DNA of 32,948 bases from Streptomyces sp. SID486 (GCF_009865385.1 NZ_WWJT01000027.1:1-32948), one strand, 5' to 3'. Positions 8,138 through 16,812 are shown, counted from the first letter of the stretch. Program-made: numbers and translations. The notes: generated by a model not told the origin, from the letters alone.

Positions 8138-9037
8138 TCATCGCGTCTCCTGCTGAAGGCCGGTCCCCGCCTCCTCGACCGTGGTGGCGGGAGCGGCGAT
8201 CGCCTGTTCTGCGGCGCGGCTGACGTGCTCCCATGCCGCCCAGGTGTCCATGCGGGTGCGGGCGATGTCGAACGCGAGGTCGTAGACCATGCTGCCCAGG
8301 AGCAGGCGCAGCGGCGGCTCGTCACTGTCGACCAGCTTGAGCAGCGCGGCCGCGGCGAGCTTCGGGTCGCTGTCGACCGAGCCCTCGGCGAACTGCTTGG
8401 CCAACTCCTCCCGCAGCGGCGCGTACGCCTCCAGGGGGCTCGTGTTGCGCATGGCGGTGTAGAGGTGGGTCCAGTAGCCGCCGGGCTGAATGATGCTTAC
8501 CTTGGCTCCGAAGCCGGCGGCTTCCGCGGCGAGGGCTTCGCTGAGCCCCTCCAGGGCGAACTTGCTGGCGCTGTAGAGACCGGTGCTGGGGAAGCCGCCC
8601 AGGGCGGCGATGCTGGAGACCTGCACGAGGTGTCCGGAGCCCTGTTCGCGCAGGACCGGCATGACGGCCTGGGAGACCCAGAGGGCGCCGAAGAAGTTGG
8701 TGTCCAGTTGGGCCCGGGCCTCGGTCTCGGTGAACTCCTCGACCATGCCCATCGACAGCATTCCGGCGTTGTTGACGACGATGTCGAGCCGACCGAAGTG
8801 GGCGACCGCCTCGGCGACGGCGGCGAACACCGCGTCGCGGTCGGTCACGTCCAGCCCGAGGGGCAGCACCCGCCCGGGGTGGGCGGTCGCCAGTTCGTCG
8901 AGCGGGGCCGTGGTGCGGGCGGCGACCGCGACGCGGTCGCCGGCGGTCAGCGCGGCCTCGGCGAAGGCGCGGCCGAGGCCCCGGCTGGCGCCGGTGATGA
9001 ACCAGACGCGGCTCGTGGTGTCGGCTGAGAGGTGCAT
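8138..9037 (-). CDS. Classical short-chain dehydrogenase/reductase
   Basis: 299 aa. All classical SDR marks are present: TGASRGLG cofactor loop near residue 15, NNAG near 90, the SSI serine near 143 and YSASK with the catalytic Tyr and Lys near 156-160. It is predicted to be an NADP(H) carbonyl or alcohol oxidoreductase in the cytoplasm. The sequence is of the type often annotated as SDR family oxidoreductase next to regulators in Streptomyces. It lies 114 nt downstream of the MFS gene and 155 nt upstream of the SnoaL-like TTG, all on the same strand. It is probably part of the operon governed by the divergent LysR regulator. Confidence 0.94.
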   Translation of the reverse strand: MHLSADTTSRVWFITGASRGLGRAFAEAALTAGDRVAVAARTTAPLDELATAHPGRVLPLGLDVTDRDAVFAAVAEAVAHFGRLDIVVNNAGMLSMGMVEEFTETEARAQLDTNFFGALWVSQAVMPVLREQGSGHLVQVSSIAALGGFPSTGLYSASKFALEGLSEALAAEAAGFGAKVSIIQPGGYWTHLYTAMRNTSPLEAYAPLREELAKQFAEGSVDSDPKLAAAALLKLVDSDEPPLRLLLGSMVYDLAFDIARTRMDTWAAWEHVSRAAEQAIAAPATTVEEAGTGLQQETR

Positions 9038-9151
9038 TCGCGGTACTCCTGTCTGAGGAACGAGATGCCCGGGGTTCGGTCCGCCGGGGTCTCGGGTCTG
9101 GGAGGTTCGGGTGCGTGCGTGCGTGGTGCGCGGGCGTGTCCGGTCGGCCGG

Positions 9152-10345
9152 TCAGCTCCTGCGCGCGCTCCATACGGCGAGGGAGGTGAGGAGGGTGAAG
9201 AGGGTCCCGGTCGTCAGGGCGGCGTTGACGGAGAGGTGGGTGGCGACGATTCCACCGAGGAGGGCGCCGAGTGCGATGGCGAGGTTGTAGACGGAGGTGT
9301 TCAGGGCGGTGGCTGCCTCGGTCGATTCGGGTGCGGCCTTGAGGATCCAGGTCTGGACGGCGACCGGTACGCCGCCGAAGGCCAGCCCCCATGCCAGCAG
9401 GAGGAGCGCGCCGCTGACCGGGGTGCGGCCGGCGAGGGGGAAGAGCCCGAGGACGACGGTCAGCACGGCGCCGATGGTGATGATGGTCGCGCGGATGTTC
9501 CGCTCCGCAGCCGCGCCGGCGAGGAAGTTGCCGAGAATGCCGGCGACGCCGAAGCCGAGCAGCAGCGGGCCGATCATCGTCTCGTCGACCCCGGAGGTGG
9601 TCTGGAGGATCGGGCTGACGAAGGTGAAGGCGGCGAAGTGACCGCCGACCAGGAGAAAGGTGGCGAGAACGCCGGCGCGTACCACGGGGTGGCGGAACTG
9701 CTGCGGCAGCGTGCGCAGCTGAACGACCTGCTGGGCGGGCATGGGAGGCAGCAGGAGGAGCAGGGCCACCAGCACGAGGAGGCCCAGTGCGCCGGCGGCA
9801 ACGAACGCCGTCCGCCAGTCCGCGAGCCCGCCGATCAGCGTCCCGGCCGGTATGCCCAGGACGTTGGCGGCCGTCGCGCCACCGAAGACGATCGAGATGG
9901 CCCGGGGGATGGACCGCTCCGGCACCAACCGCACGGCGAGGCCTGCGGCGAGTGCCCAGAAACCGCCGATGCTGATGCCGACGAGGAAGCGCGAACCCAG
10001 CAGGACGGCGAAGTCGGGTGCCAGTGCTGTCAGGCCGTCGGCCAGCACCATGAGGGTGATCAGGCCGATCAGGGCGACCCGCCGGTCGAGGTGCCGGATC
10101 GCCACCGGGAGCAGCGGCGCCGTGGCGGCGGCGACCAGGCCGGGCACGGTCGCCATCAGTCCAGCGGTCCCCTCGGAGACGTCCATCGCGCTGCCGATGA
10201 AGGGGAGCAGCCCGACGGGCAGGGACTCGACGGTCACTAGCGCGAACGTTCCGACCGCCATCGCGACGACGGCGAGCCACCTGGTGAGGGGTGTTCTCTC
10301 ACCAGCGGAGGCGGTGGGCTTCGTCGCGGAATCGACGATGGTCAT
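9152..10345 (-). CDS. MFS transporter, DHA1 family
   Basis: 397 aa with about twelve hydrophobic segments. Features of the DHA1 (AraJ/Cmr-like) drug-proton antiporters are visible: an acidic residue in helix 1 (VTVESLPVGLLP) and the loop between helices 2 and 3 (RHLDRRVALIGL). It is predicted to export small molecules from the cytoplasm. It starts 23 nt after the stop of the short SnoaL-like gene and precedes the SDR, so the three probably form one transcription unit read away from the divergent LysR gene. Confidence 0.92.
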   Translation of the reverse strand: MTIVDSATKPTASAGERTPLTRWLAVVAMAVGTFALVTVESLPVGLLPFIGSAMDVSEGTAGLMATVPGLVAAATAPLLPVAIRHLDRRVALIGLITLMVLADGLTALAPDFAVLLGSRFLVGISIGGFWALAAGLAVRLVPERSIPRAISIVFGGATAANVLGIPAGTLIGGLADWRTAFVAAGALGLLVLVALLLLLPPMPAQQVVQLRTLPQQFRHPVVRAGVLATFLLVGGHFAAFTFVSPILQTTSGVDETMIGPLLLGFGVAGILGNFLAGAAAERNIRATIITIGAVLTVVLGLFPLAGRTPVSGALLLLAWGLAFGGVPVAVQTWILKAAPESTEAATALNTSVYNLAIALGALLGGIVATHLSVNAALTTGTLFTLLTSLAVWSARRS

Positions 10346-10368
10346 GGTGGAACTCCGGTCTGCAGGGC

Positions 10369-10599
10369 TCAGCTTGCGGCGAGGGCGCCGTGGTCGATGA
10401 CCGTGGTGTTCTGGGCGAGGGCGCTGATCTCCTCCAGGCCGGTCAGCGGGTCACCGTAGGGCATCGTCCAGAAGGCGTCCGGGCGGAACTGCTCCGTGAG
10501 CGCGTCCGGCAGGCCGTTTCGCTGGGCGTGCTCGACCTGGGCAACGAGGGTGACGATGGCGCGCACCTCCTCCTGCGAACCGGTGACGATGGGCTCCAT
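10369..10599 (-). CDS. Short SnoaL/SgcJ-like protein, apparently C-terminally truncated
   Basis: 76 aa from the ATG at 10599, which has AGGAAGGA about 9 nt upstream. The sequence looks like the first half of an NTF2-like SgcJ/DUF4440-type domain (FRPDAFWTMPYGDPLTGLEEIS), whose normal length is about 120-140 aa. The frame stops soon after (DHGALAAS), before the second half of the sheet. It may be a decayed gene, or a short stable variant. It is first in the leftward operon with the MFS and SDR genes and is divergent from the LysR gene; small NTF2-like genes commonly hold this position beside LysR regulators. Confidence 0.65.
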   Translation of the reverse strand: MEPIVTGSQEEVRAIVTLVAQVEHAQRNGLPDALTEQFRPDAFWTMPYGDPLTGLEEISALAQNTTVIDHGALAAS

Positions 10600-10816
10600 G
10601 AGGGTGTCCTTCCTGGGTGTGCGGGTGTGCCGGCGCCCCGGGACGGCTGGTCTCCCGTCCGGCACGCTGTCGGCGGCCGCAGTCGGGCCGCCGGGCGGTG
10701 CGGTGTCGCCGGTACGGGCGCCGCACCGCCCACGGACCACCGCGCGGCGGTTCCGGACGCTGTCGATCTTCCAACTCCCCATCGCGCCCATCAACGTCGA
10801 AGATCAGTAAGCTCCG

Positions 10817-10831
10817 ATAACTGGGACTTAT
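10817..10831. promoter_or_regulatory. Candidate LysR box (T-N11-A) between divergent genes
   Basis: ATAA and TTAT arms flank 7 bases, giving a TAA-N7-TTA core that fits the LysR T-N11-A rule. It ends 17 nt before the LysR GTG at 10849, in the gap shared with the leftward SnoaL/MFS/SDR operon. Binding is inferred. Confidence 0.4.
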
Positions 10832-10848
10832 GACGGGGGTCGGCACAG

Positions 10849-11739
10849 GTGGAAATACGCGACATCGAGATCTTTCTGACGTTGGCCGAGGAACTGCACT
10901 TCGGCAGGGCGGCCGCCCGGTTGCACCTCACGCAGGCTCGCGTCAGCCAGGTGATCGGACGCCAGGAGCGAAGACTGGGCGGCTTGTTGTTCGACCGTTC
11001 CAACCGCCGCCAGATCCGCCTGACCCCGCTCGGCCAGCAGCTCCGCAGCGACCTGCGGCCGGTCTACGCGGACCTGCGCGACAGCCTCGAACGCGCCCGG
11101 ATGGCCACCCGCGGCAAGACCGCACGCCTGCGCGTCGGCATGCTGCCGTTCAACGTGCCCGACATGTACCCCTACTGGGAGACCTTCCGCTCCCGTCATC
11201 CCCAGTGGGAACTGCAGCTGCGCCGGGCGCCTTACCTCGACCCGTTCGCCAGGCTGCGCGAGGGCGACATGGACGTCTTCCTCACCTGGCTACCGGTCGA
11301 CGAGCCCGATCTCACCGTCGGCCCCATCCTCTTCCGCGACCCCCGCGTCCTGGCCGTCGCCGCAGGCCACGAACTCGCCGAACGGCGCTCCGTCCCGTTC
11401 GAGGCCCTGGCCGACTTCGCCCATGCCATGCCACCCGACATGCCCGACTACTGGGAAGACGCCTACCTGTCGTTCCACACGGCCCGGGGAAAGCCGATCG
11501 AACGCGTCGAGCAGGTCGCCAACGCCGACGAACTGATCCACCTCGTCAGCACCGGCGAGATCGTCCACCCCTTCCCCTCCCACGTCACCCGCTACTGGTC
11601 CATGTCCCACGTCCGCTTCATCCCCGTCCCCGACATGGGGACGATTCCCTACGCCCTGGTGTGGCGCAGAGACGGAGAGAACGAACTCGTCCGGGCCCTC
11701 GCCCAGACCGTCCGAGACATCGGCGTCCTGCACTTCTGA
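10849..11739 (+). CDS. LysR-family transcriptional regulator
   Basis: 296 aa from a GTG start. The N-terminal winged HTH is typical (IEIFLTLAEELHFGRAAARLHLTQARVSQVIGRQERRLG, residues 5-43), followed by a linker helix and a periplasmic-binding-like effector domain of two subdomains (about 95-290). LysR proteins bind T-N11-A sites and respond to a small-molecule inducer, usually controlling themselves and the divergent operon. The divergent targets here are the short SnoaL-like protein, the MFS exporter and the SDR; a fitting palindrome lies just upstream. Confidence 0.94.
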   Translation: MEIRDIEIFLTLAEELHFGRAAARLHLTQARVSQVIGRQERRLGGLLFDRSNRRQIRLTPLGQQLRSDLRPVYADLRDSLERARMATRGKTARLRVGMLPFNVPDMYPYWETFRSRHPQWELQLRRAPYLDPFARLREGDMDVFLTWLPVDEPDLTVGPILFRDPRVLAVAAGHELAERRSVPFEALADFAHAMPPDMPDYWEDAYLSFHTARGKPIERVEQVANADELIHLVSTGEIVHPFPSHVTRYWSMSHVRFIPVPDMGTIPYALVWRRDGENELVRALAQTVRDIGVLHF

Positions 11740-12054
11740 CGCCGCCCGCGTGCAACCGTCGCCACCCGTACCCGGCTGCGACCTGCCGAGGTGTCGAGCC
11801 GGTGCGCCAGCAGGTGACCACCGGCAGCTCCCGTTCCTCCAGGCGCAGCCGCCCATGGCGGGTTAGGCGAGCACTTTCCGCGCGGGGTGGGGTTTCTCGT
11901 TGACCGTGCACAGCGAGCACCCACATCACACGCGGCGCGGTCACCTGGCGGTTGGGAGAATCCGGCCCCGACCGTCCCGCACCCTCCTCCACACCGCTGC
12001 ACTCCTCCCTCCCGGAGCCTCGACCAGAAGGAGTGGAGAAGCGCGGCCGGAGTA
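11740..12054. other. Intergenic stretch between convergent genes; no gene recognised
   Basis: About 315 bases separate the LysR stop from the stop of the MBL-fold gene. Open frames cross it on the minus strand, but no family motif or consistent ribosome site is seen. No strong terminator hairpin is apparent. It may hold decayed coding sequence. Confidence 0.4.
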
Positions 12055-12648
12055 TCAGCGCGGAGTGGTGTCGTCGCCCTTGAACGGACCGCCATGGCCG
12101 GGCACGATCAGGTCCGCCGTGGCCAGTACCCGCTGCCGGGATGCGCGCAGCACCTCGCGGTCGGGGGCCACCGGGTCGTCCGCCGGGCCGTTCGCGTGCC
12201 ACCACAGGTCGCCGGCGAAGGCCACCACGCCCGAGTCGGTGCCAGCCAGCAGCGTGATGTCCTCGGGGCTGTGGCCCGGGGTGCGGATCAGGCGTAGCGA
12301 CGGGGTCAGTTCGTAGCCCTCCGCGTCCCGGTTCGTCCAACTGTCGCCCTGGTACTCCACCTTGTGGTCGTGCACCCGGGCACGACCGAAGAGGCCCACG
12401 TTCATGGTGTTGTCCGGGTGGTGATGGCTGAGCACCACATCGGTGATGTCGTCGGGTCCCAGTCCCAGTTCTGCGAGCGGGGCGAGGATGTGGTCGTGGC
12501 TCGCCACCATGCCCGGGTCGAAGATCACATGCCGTCCCCCGTCGTGGATGTAGGAGACCGTGGCGGCGACCCCGGGCCCGGTGGAACCCACGTAGCCGGT
12601 GGTCAGGATCTTGTATGCGGCGCTGCGGCCGGCCGGTGCGTCTGTCAT
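12055..12648 (-). CDS. MBL-fold metallo-hydrolase (MBLAC1/GloB-like)
   Basis: 197 aa from the ATG at 12648 (another ATG 9 nt upstream is possible; AAGGA spacing favours this one). Metal ligands: H75-x-H77-P-D79-N80, then TPGH (H126), AGD (D147) and PGHGG (H185). The last His of the HxHxDH motif is Asn here, so one zinc ligand is changed while the other five are present. It is probably a cytoplasmic hydrolase of thioesters, lactones or similar esters. It is divergent from the GlxA-type AraC regulator 93 nt away, which probably controls it. Confidence 0.88.
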   Translation of the reverse strand: MTDAPAGRSAAYKILTTGYVGSTGPGVAATVSYIHDGGRHVIFDPGMVASHDHILAPLAELGLGPDDITDVVLSHHHPDNTMNVGLFGRARVHDHKVEYQGDSWTNRDAEGYELTPSLRLIRTPGHSPEDITLLAGTDSGVVAFAGDLWWHANGPADDPVAPDREVLRASRQRVLATADLIVPGHGGPFKGDDTTPR

Positions 12649-12685
12649 GGCCTCCATCCTTCCGAGTACGACCGTGAGCGACGAG

Positions 12686-12720
12686 TGGCACTGATGCCTC
12701 CTATCGCAGGATTCGTGCCA
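12686..12720. promoter_or_regulatory. Candidate AraC/GlxA operator (TGGCAC/GTGCCA inverted repeat)
   Basis: Perfect 6-bp arms TGGCAC (12686-12691) and GTGCCA (12715-12720) are 23 bp apart in the gap between the divergent MBL-fold and AraC genes. A second short hairpin, GGCA-CTGA-TGCC, overlaps the left arm. It is a plausible regulator site; binding is inferred. Confidence 0.4.
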
Positions 12721-12741
12721 ACCGTGTGTCACACTGCGCCC

Positions 12742-13698
12742 ATGTCGCCTTTCACGACCGTCGCCGCCTACGTCCCTCCCGGCGTCGGCATGCTGGCCGT
12801 CGGCATCGTCACCGAAGTGTTCGGTCCCCACGGAGCGGCGCTGCCCGGTTTTGACTTCACCCTGTGCGCCGACCGGCCCGGACCGGTGCCCACGGACAGC
12901 GGCGTACCGCTGTCCGTCGCGCACGGACTGGACGGGCTCGCCCGCGCCGATCTGCTCATCGCCCTGCCCGGGGCCGGATTCCGCACCCCGCCCGCCCCCG
13001 CCGTCCTCGACGCGCTGAGGACCGCACACCGACGCGGTTCCGTGGTCGCGTCCCACTGCGTCGGCACGTTCGCGCTCGCAGCGGCAGGACTGCTCGACGG
13101 CCTACGGGCGACCACGCACTGGCGATTCGCCGAACTCCTCGCCGACCGCCACCCGGAAGTCACCGTCGAACCCGACGCGCTCTACGTCGACGAGGGGAGC
13201 ATCGTCACGGGCGCCGGAGCTGCCGCGGGCTTCGACCTCTGCCTCCACCTGCTGAGGCGGGAGTACGGCGCCGCAATGGCCAACGCCGTCGCCCGGGACA
13301 TGGTGCTGCCCTCCCACCGTGAGGGAGGACAGGCCCAGTACCTGGCCGCGCCCGTCCCCCAGGACGGCGACGACGAGCGGCTCGCCGAGGTCCTCGGCTG
13401 GGCCCGCGAGCACCTCCACGAGCCGCTGCCCGTCACGGAACTGGCTCGCCGCGCCATGATGAGCAAACGCTCCTTCGCCCGCCGCTTCACCGCCGCGACC
13501 GGCACCACCCCGCATGCCTGGTTGCGCAGCCTGCGGCTGAGCAGAGCCGAGGAACTCCTGGAAACCACGGATCTGCCCGTCGAGGAGATCGCCCACCGGG
13601 TCGGCTACGCGAGCGCCGCCGTGCTGCGCGAACAGTTCGTACGGCGCCGAGGCGTCCCGCCCCGCTCCTACCGCCGGGCCTTCATCAGTACGCCCTAG
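12742..13698 (+). CDS. GlxA-family AraC transcriptional regulator (DJ-1/PfpI + AraC HTH)
   Basis: 318 aa from the ATG at 12742, giving the usual GlxA length; an ATG at 12694 would add 16 residues and cannot be excluded. Residues about 5-175 form a DJ-1/PfpI-like domain with the nucleophile-elbow Cys in SHCVGTFALAAAGLLDG. Residues about 215-315 form two AraC-type HTH motifs (LARRAMMSKRSFARRFTAATGTTP and IAHRVGYAS with VPPRSYRR). These regulators sense small molecules through the DJ-1-like domain. The MBL-fold gene is divergent and the likely target. Confidence 0.94.
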   Translation: MSPFTTVAAYVPPGVGMLAVGIVTEVFGPHGAALPGFDFTLCADRPGPVPTDSGVPLSVAHGLDGLARADLLIALPGAGFRTPPAPAVLDALRTAHRRGSVVASHCVGTFALAAAGLLDGLRATTHWRFAELLADRHPEVTVEPDALYVDEGSIVTGAGAAAGFDLCLHLLRREYGAAMANAVARDMVLPSHREGGQAQYLAAPVPQDGDDERLAEVLGWAREHLHEPLPVTELARRAMMSKRSFARRFTAATGTTPHAWLRSLRLSRAEELLETTDLPVEEIAHRVGYASAAVLREQFVRRRGVPPRSYRRAFISTP

Positions 13699-13789
13699 CC
13701 TCGCGCTTTCAGCAGAGTGCGACGTCTGTTCGTGATCAAAAAGCAGGAGCGCTCCTCCGACCTGGGAGGATCGGGTGTTCCGATGAAGC

Positions 13790-14074
13790 TTCTTCGAGTC
13801 GTACCTGCCGATCGGCGAGTACGGCCCGTACCCGGAGCGGCTGCGGCAGCAGTTCGAGGGCGTGATGAGGTGGTCCCGGACGGGCGGACAGCGACGGGAG
13901 GGGCATAGGAGTTCGGCGCCCGGTCGACCGTCTCCAACCGCTTCCGGCAGCGCCGGGACGCGGGTGTCTTCGAAGCCCTGCCGGAGAGTGCGAGCGCGGG
14001 AACCGCGAAGCGGGGCGAGGTCGACTTGTCGCTGGTCAGCCTGGACTCCACCACCGTACGGACCACCCTGCGCT
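13790..14074 (+). pseudogene. Remnant of an IS5-type transposase (N-terminal half, frameshifted)
   Basis: Translated fragments match the start of an IS5-family transposase: FFESYLPIGEYGPYPERLRQ in one frame, then EFGARSTVSNRFRQRRDAGV in a second, then a stretch ending GEVDLSLVSLDSTTVR, which carries the first catalytic Asp. The reading frame changes at least once near 13900-13915 and no start codon or downstream DDE residues remain. The rest of the element is gone. It lies between the AraC gene and a small membrane protein and is a mark of past insertion and deletion. Confidence 0.75.
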
Positions 14075-14162
14075 CACCTCCCAGCACGCGGGCCGATCGG
14101 CCTTGGCAGGCAGGTGGAGGGTGCGTCCGGGTGAGGATGACCGTCCCGCTATCTTCGCGATC

Positions 14163-14678
14163 ATGAACAGAGTACGAGCCACCAGGCTCATCGGGTCGAG
14201 CTTCGGGCTCTTCTTCGTCCAGGCCAATGCCGGTGCCCTTCCGAACGCCGTCGGCATCCCCCTCCGGGTCCTCGCCGTCGTCGCGTTCCTGCTCCTCGGG
14301 GTCTTCAACCGCCGGCCCGTCCCCGAGACCACCACCGCGTCCCCGCCGCGCTTCGGCTGGTACTACTGGTGCGTCGCCGCAGCCGAAGTCGTCGGCATAG
14401 CCGCCGGCCTCGCCATCATCAACAAAGTCCTCCACACGCCCGCCGCCACCGCCGGCTGGATCGCCTTCGTCGTCGGCGTCCACTTCTTCGGCCTCGCGAC
14501 CGCATGGAGCCGACCCCCACTCCGCGTCCTCGGTGGCTCGATGGCGGCCTGCGGTGCACTCGGCATGACCCTCGCCTTCCTCGGCGCCCCCGCCTCCGCC
14601 GTCTCCGCCGTCTCCGGCATCCTCCCCGGCGCGCTCCTCTTCGGCTCGGTCTGGTGGTCGAGCCGCTCCAGCGCCTAG
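14163..14678 (+). CDS. Small multi-pass membrane protein, unknown function
   Basis: 171 aa. Four or five hydrophobic segments are visible (VGIPLRVLAVVAFLLLGVF, WYYWCVAAAEVVGIAAGLAI, TAGWIAFVVGVHFFGLAT, MAACGALGMTLAFLG and a last one), separated by short polar loops. The start is the ATG at 14163; a longer open frame to 14103 lacks family-like sequence. I cannot name a function; similar lone 4-5 helix proteins are common and mostly uncharacterised in Streptomyces. It is flanked by a transposase relic on the left and a Cas3 relic on the right, so its neighbourhood is disturbed. Confidence 0.75.
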   Translation: MNRVRATRLIGSSFGLFFVQANAGALPNAVGIPLRVLAVVAFLLLGVFNRRPVPETTTASPPRFGWYYWCVAAAEVVGIAAGLAIINKVLHTPAATAGWIAFVVGVHFFGLATAWSRPPLRVLGGSMAACGALGMTLAFLGAPASAVSAVSGILPGALLFGSVWWSSRSSA

Positions 14679-14719
14679 ACGCGATACCGGTGGCTCTGGT
14701 GGGCTTCGGTCGTTGGACG

Positions 14720-15394
14720 GGTCGCGCCAAGGCTCTCCTCGGGAACCCCACATACCCTCTGCCGGACGATCGCGGTTCGATCCGGCACGAGCGCGTCTCC
14801 CACCTCACAGCGCCAGCGCTTCTCATGCATGCGGGCTCCCCGACAAGCGGCCGCCGACTGCGCTCGATCGCCCACCAGATCGGTCGGATACTCGGCGGTC
14901 ACCACGGCACCTACGGCAACGCCCTGAACGCCCGCACCCTCACCGGCCCCGAAGACCAAGAGCCGCGCACAGGAGCGGTCGGCGGCGCCTGCCTCACCGC
15001 CACCAGGGTGATCGTCCTGGCGGACCGGCTCGCCTCCCGGATCGGATGGGTGTGCGCACGCCACTGGCAACGCAAGCACTCCCCGGACCCCCGCGACTGG
15101 AGAGCGCATGCCGCCCGCGCCCGGAGGGCAGCGCCGAAGGCCCTCGCCCAGGCTCAGCCCTCTGCCGCGGCCTGGAAGCTGGCTGAAACGTTCACCGATA
15201 TGTTCCCGCTCATCAGCGATCCCTGCCCGCTTCAAGCCGACCTCGCCAAACGCCTCCCGGTCCTCGTCAACGGACCCGGCCTGGTCGTCATCACCGCCCC
15301 CACCGGCGACGGCACAACTGAAACGGCGTTGTTCGTCGACGCCCACCCGCGCTGTGCCGGCCGGCAGAACCCGAGCCGGTCGACGCGCCGCTAG
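14720..15394 (+). pseudogene. cas3: Remnant of CRISPR-associated nuclease-helicase Cas3 (end of HD domain to Walker A)
   Basis: One continuous frame carries a recognisable internal piece of type I Cas3: HERVSHLTAPALL, then QIGRILGGHHGTYG (the HH metal motif of the HD nuclease), then VIVLADRLASRIGW, then FTDMFPLISDPCPLQADLAKRL and GLVVITAPTGDG, the approach to helicase motif I. The motif-I lysine is lost (GDGTTETAL where GDGKTE is expected) and a stop follows about 20 residues later, so the helicase domain is missing, as is the first half of the HD domain. No start codon with a ribosome site suits this fragment. No cas5-8, cas1, cas2 or repeat array is seen in the window. It ends overlapping the stop of the convergent lipoprotein gene. 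Confidence 0.8.
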
Positions 15395-16812
15395 CCCTGG
15401 ACCGGGAAGACGAAGAAGCCCTTCTCCGTGCTGATGTAGCCGTACCCCGACTGCTGTGAGAAGAGCGGGATGTTCTCCTCGGGCAGGCTCTTGGCCAGCA
15501 CCTTCTTGGTACGGCCGTCGACTGCGAGGACCACGCTCGGGCTGAAGCCGTCCGTCGTGGTGCCGTAGAGGATGCCGTTCGGGGAGAAGCGCAGCGGGTT
15601 CATCGCCTTCTCGCCCTCCTTCTGCGCCCAGACCTCCTTGCCGTCGGCGGGCTGCCACACGGCGGTGCCCTGTTCCGTGTGAGCAGCGGCCAGCGTGTGG
15701 TCAGGAGTGAAGACGGAGGAGCCCTCGGTGTTGACGGTGTCGGCGGGGCTGTCCTCGTACGAGTACTTCGAGGAGCCGCCGACCTGTTTGCCGCTCGTGA
15801 TGTCGTACGTCGCCGTCACCCAGGTGTCGGGAGCGAGGGCGCCCGCACCCCAAGCGGTGAGGACACGGCCGTCGCGCACGTCGAGGACCCGGAGGGCACC
15901 GCTGGTGCGCTTCCCGTCCTCGTCCAGCTCCACGCCCGCCGGCGGGGTGACGTCCGCGGTGCTCCAAGCCTTCTTGCCGGTGGCCAGGTCCGTCATGACG
16001 AGTTGTTCGGGCTCGTCCTCGTAGGTGGAGGCGTTCTCCACGTGGAAGGCGTACTTGCCGGTGATCAAGGGCGCGTGTGCCTGGCCACCGTCGATCTCGT
16101 TGTTGCGCGGGTCGAAGGTGCACCTCGCCAGCTGTCCGGTGCAGGTGACCTTGCGGGCGGCGCCGCCGCCAACGGGCGTGAGCATCAGGCTCTCGTCGCC
16201 CTCCTGTTCGATGATGTACCCCTCGTGGAGGTCGAACTCGTCGCCCTCGATCGTGGCCTTCCCCAGTGGGGCGCCGTCACCGCCGTAGACGGTGACCTCG
16301 GTGGTGGTCTTCTCCTCGCTCAGACCGTCCGACTCCGTCGTGGCACCGGCGAACACTGCGACCGCCGGGACACCGTCGTGCCAGGTCGTGGCGGCCACGC
16401 GATCGGTCTTCACCTTCAGGGTCTTGCGCACCTGCCCGGTCTTCACATCCCGGAACTCCAAGGTGGCCGGTTCCGGGGCGTCGGTGAAGTGGAGGGTTCC
16501 CACCGAGCCGTCGACCGGCTCCCACGCGTACCCGTGACCGCTGGCGTACGTGCCCTGGGCATCCTTGACGAACAGAAGGGTGCCACCGAGGTCGATGGCG
16601 TCAGCGGGCGGCAGACTCCACGCGGGGCGGGCGGCGAGGCCGGGTATCGCGGGTCCGCTGTACGCGGGACCCTTGGGCGTCGTGCCGTCAGGGCCGGCCG
16701 AGTTGCCGTCCTTCGACCTGGGCGCGGAGTCGGAGTCGCCTGAGGAACCGCAGCCTGAGACCAACCCGAGCGCAAGGACGAGGCCGACGGCCGTCACTGT
16801 GTACTTGTTCAT
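15391..16812 (-). CDS. Secreted lipoprotein with PQQ-type beta-propeller-like repeats
   Basis: 473 aa from the ATG at 16812. A signal peptide with lipobox LVSGC places the mature Cys near residue 22, followed by a Ser/Gly/Asp-rich linker to about residue 50. The rest shows recurring blade-like strands such as VTVYGGDGAPLG, VMTDLATGKKAW, RVLDVRDGRVLTAW, TYDITSGKQVGG and VWQPADGKEVWAQ, in the style of PQQ-like propellers. It is predicted to be anchored to the outer face of the membrane. No catalytic residues are seen; such proteins often serve binding or scaffold roles. It stands alone and converges on the Cas3 remnant. Confidence 0.85.
   Translation of the reverse strand: MNKYTVTAVGLVLALGLVSGCGSSGDSDSAPRSKDGNSAGPDGTTPKGPAYSGPAIPGLAARPAWSLPPADAIDLGGTLLFVKDAQGTYASGHGYAWEPVDGSVGTLHFTDAPEPATLEFRDVKTGQVRKTLKVKTDRVAATTWHDGVPAVAVFAGATTESDGLSEEKTTTEVTVYGGDGAPLGKATIEGDEFDLHEGYIIEQEGDESLMLTPVGGGAARKVTCTGQLARCTFDPRNNEIDGGQAHAPLITGKYAFHVENASTYEDEPEQLVMTDLATGKKAWSTADVTPPAGVELDEDGKRTSGALRVLDVRDGRVLTAWGAGALAPDTWVTATYDITSGKQVGGSSKYSYEDSPADTVNTEGSSVFTPDHTLAAAHTEQGTAVWQPADGKEVWAQKEGEKAMNPLRFSPNGILYGTTTDGFSPSVVLAVDGRTKKVLAKSLPEENIPLFSQQSGYGYISTEKGFFVFPVQG

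Noticed and set aside
7983..8141. ATG start at 8141 for the SnoaL-like protein, overlapping the SDR stop
   Set aside because: It would add about 53 low-complexity residues before the domain; the TTG at 7982 has a better ribosome site and fits the family length.
13745..13756. AGGAGCGCTCCT palindrome after the AraC gene
   Set aside because: It is 12 bp, self-complementary with no loop, and could be chance in this composition; no link to an IS end could be shown.
14771..14785. GGTTCGATCC resembling the T-arm of a tRNA
   Set aside because: No acceptor, D-arm or anticodon stem could be assembled around it and it lies inside the Cas3-like coding remnant.
14680..15400. CRISPR array near the Cas3 remnant
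   Set aside because: No regularly spaced direct repeats were seen on either side; only the cas3 fragment is present.
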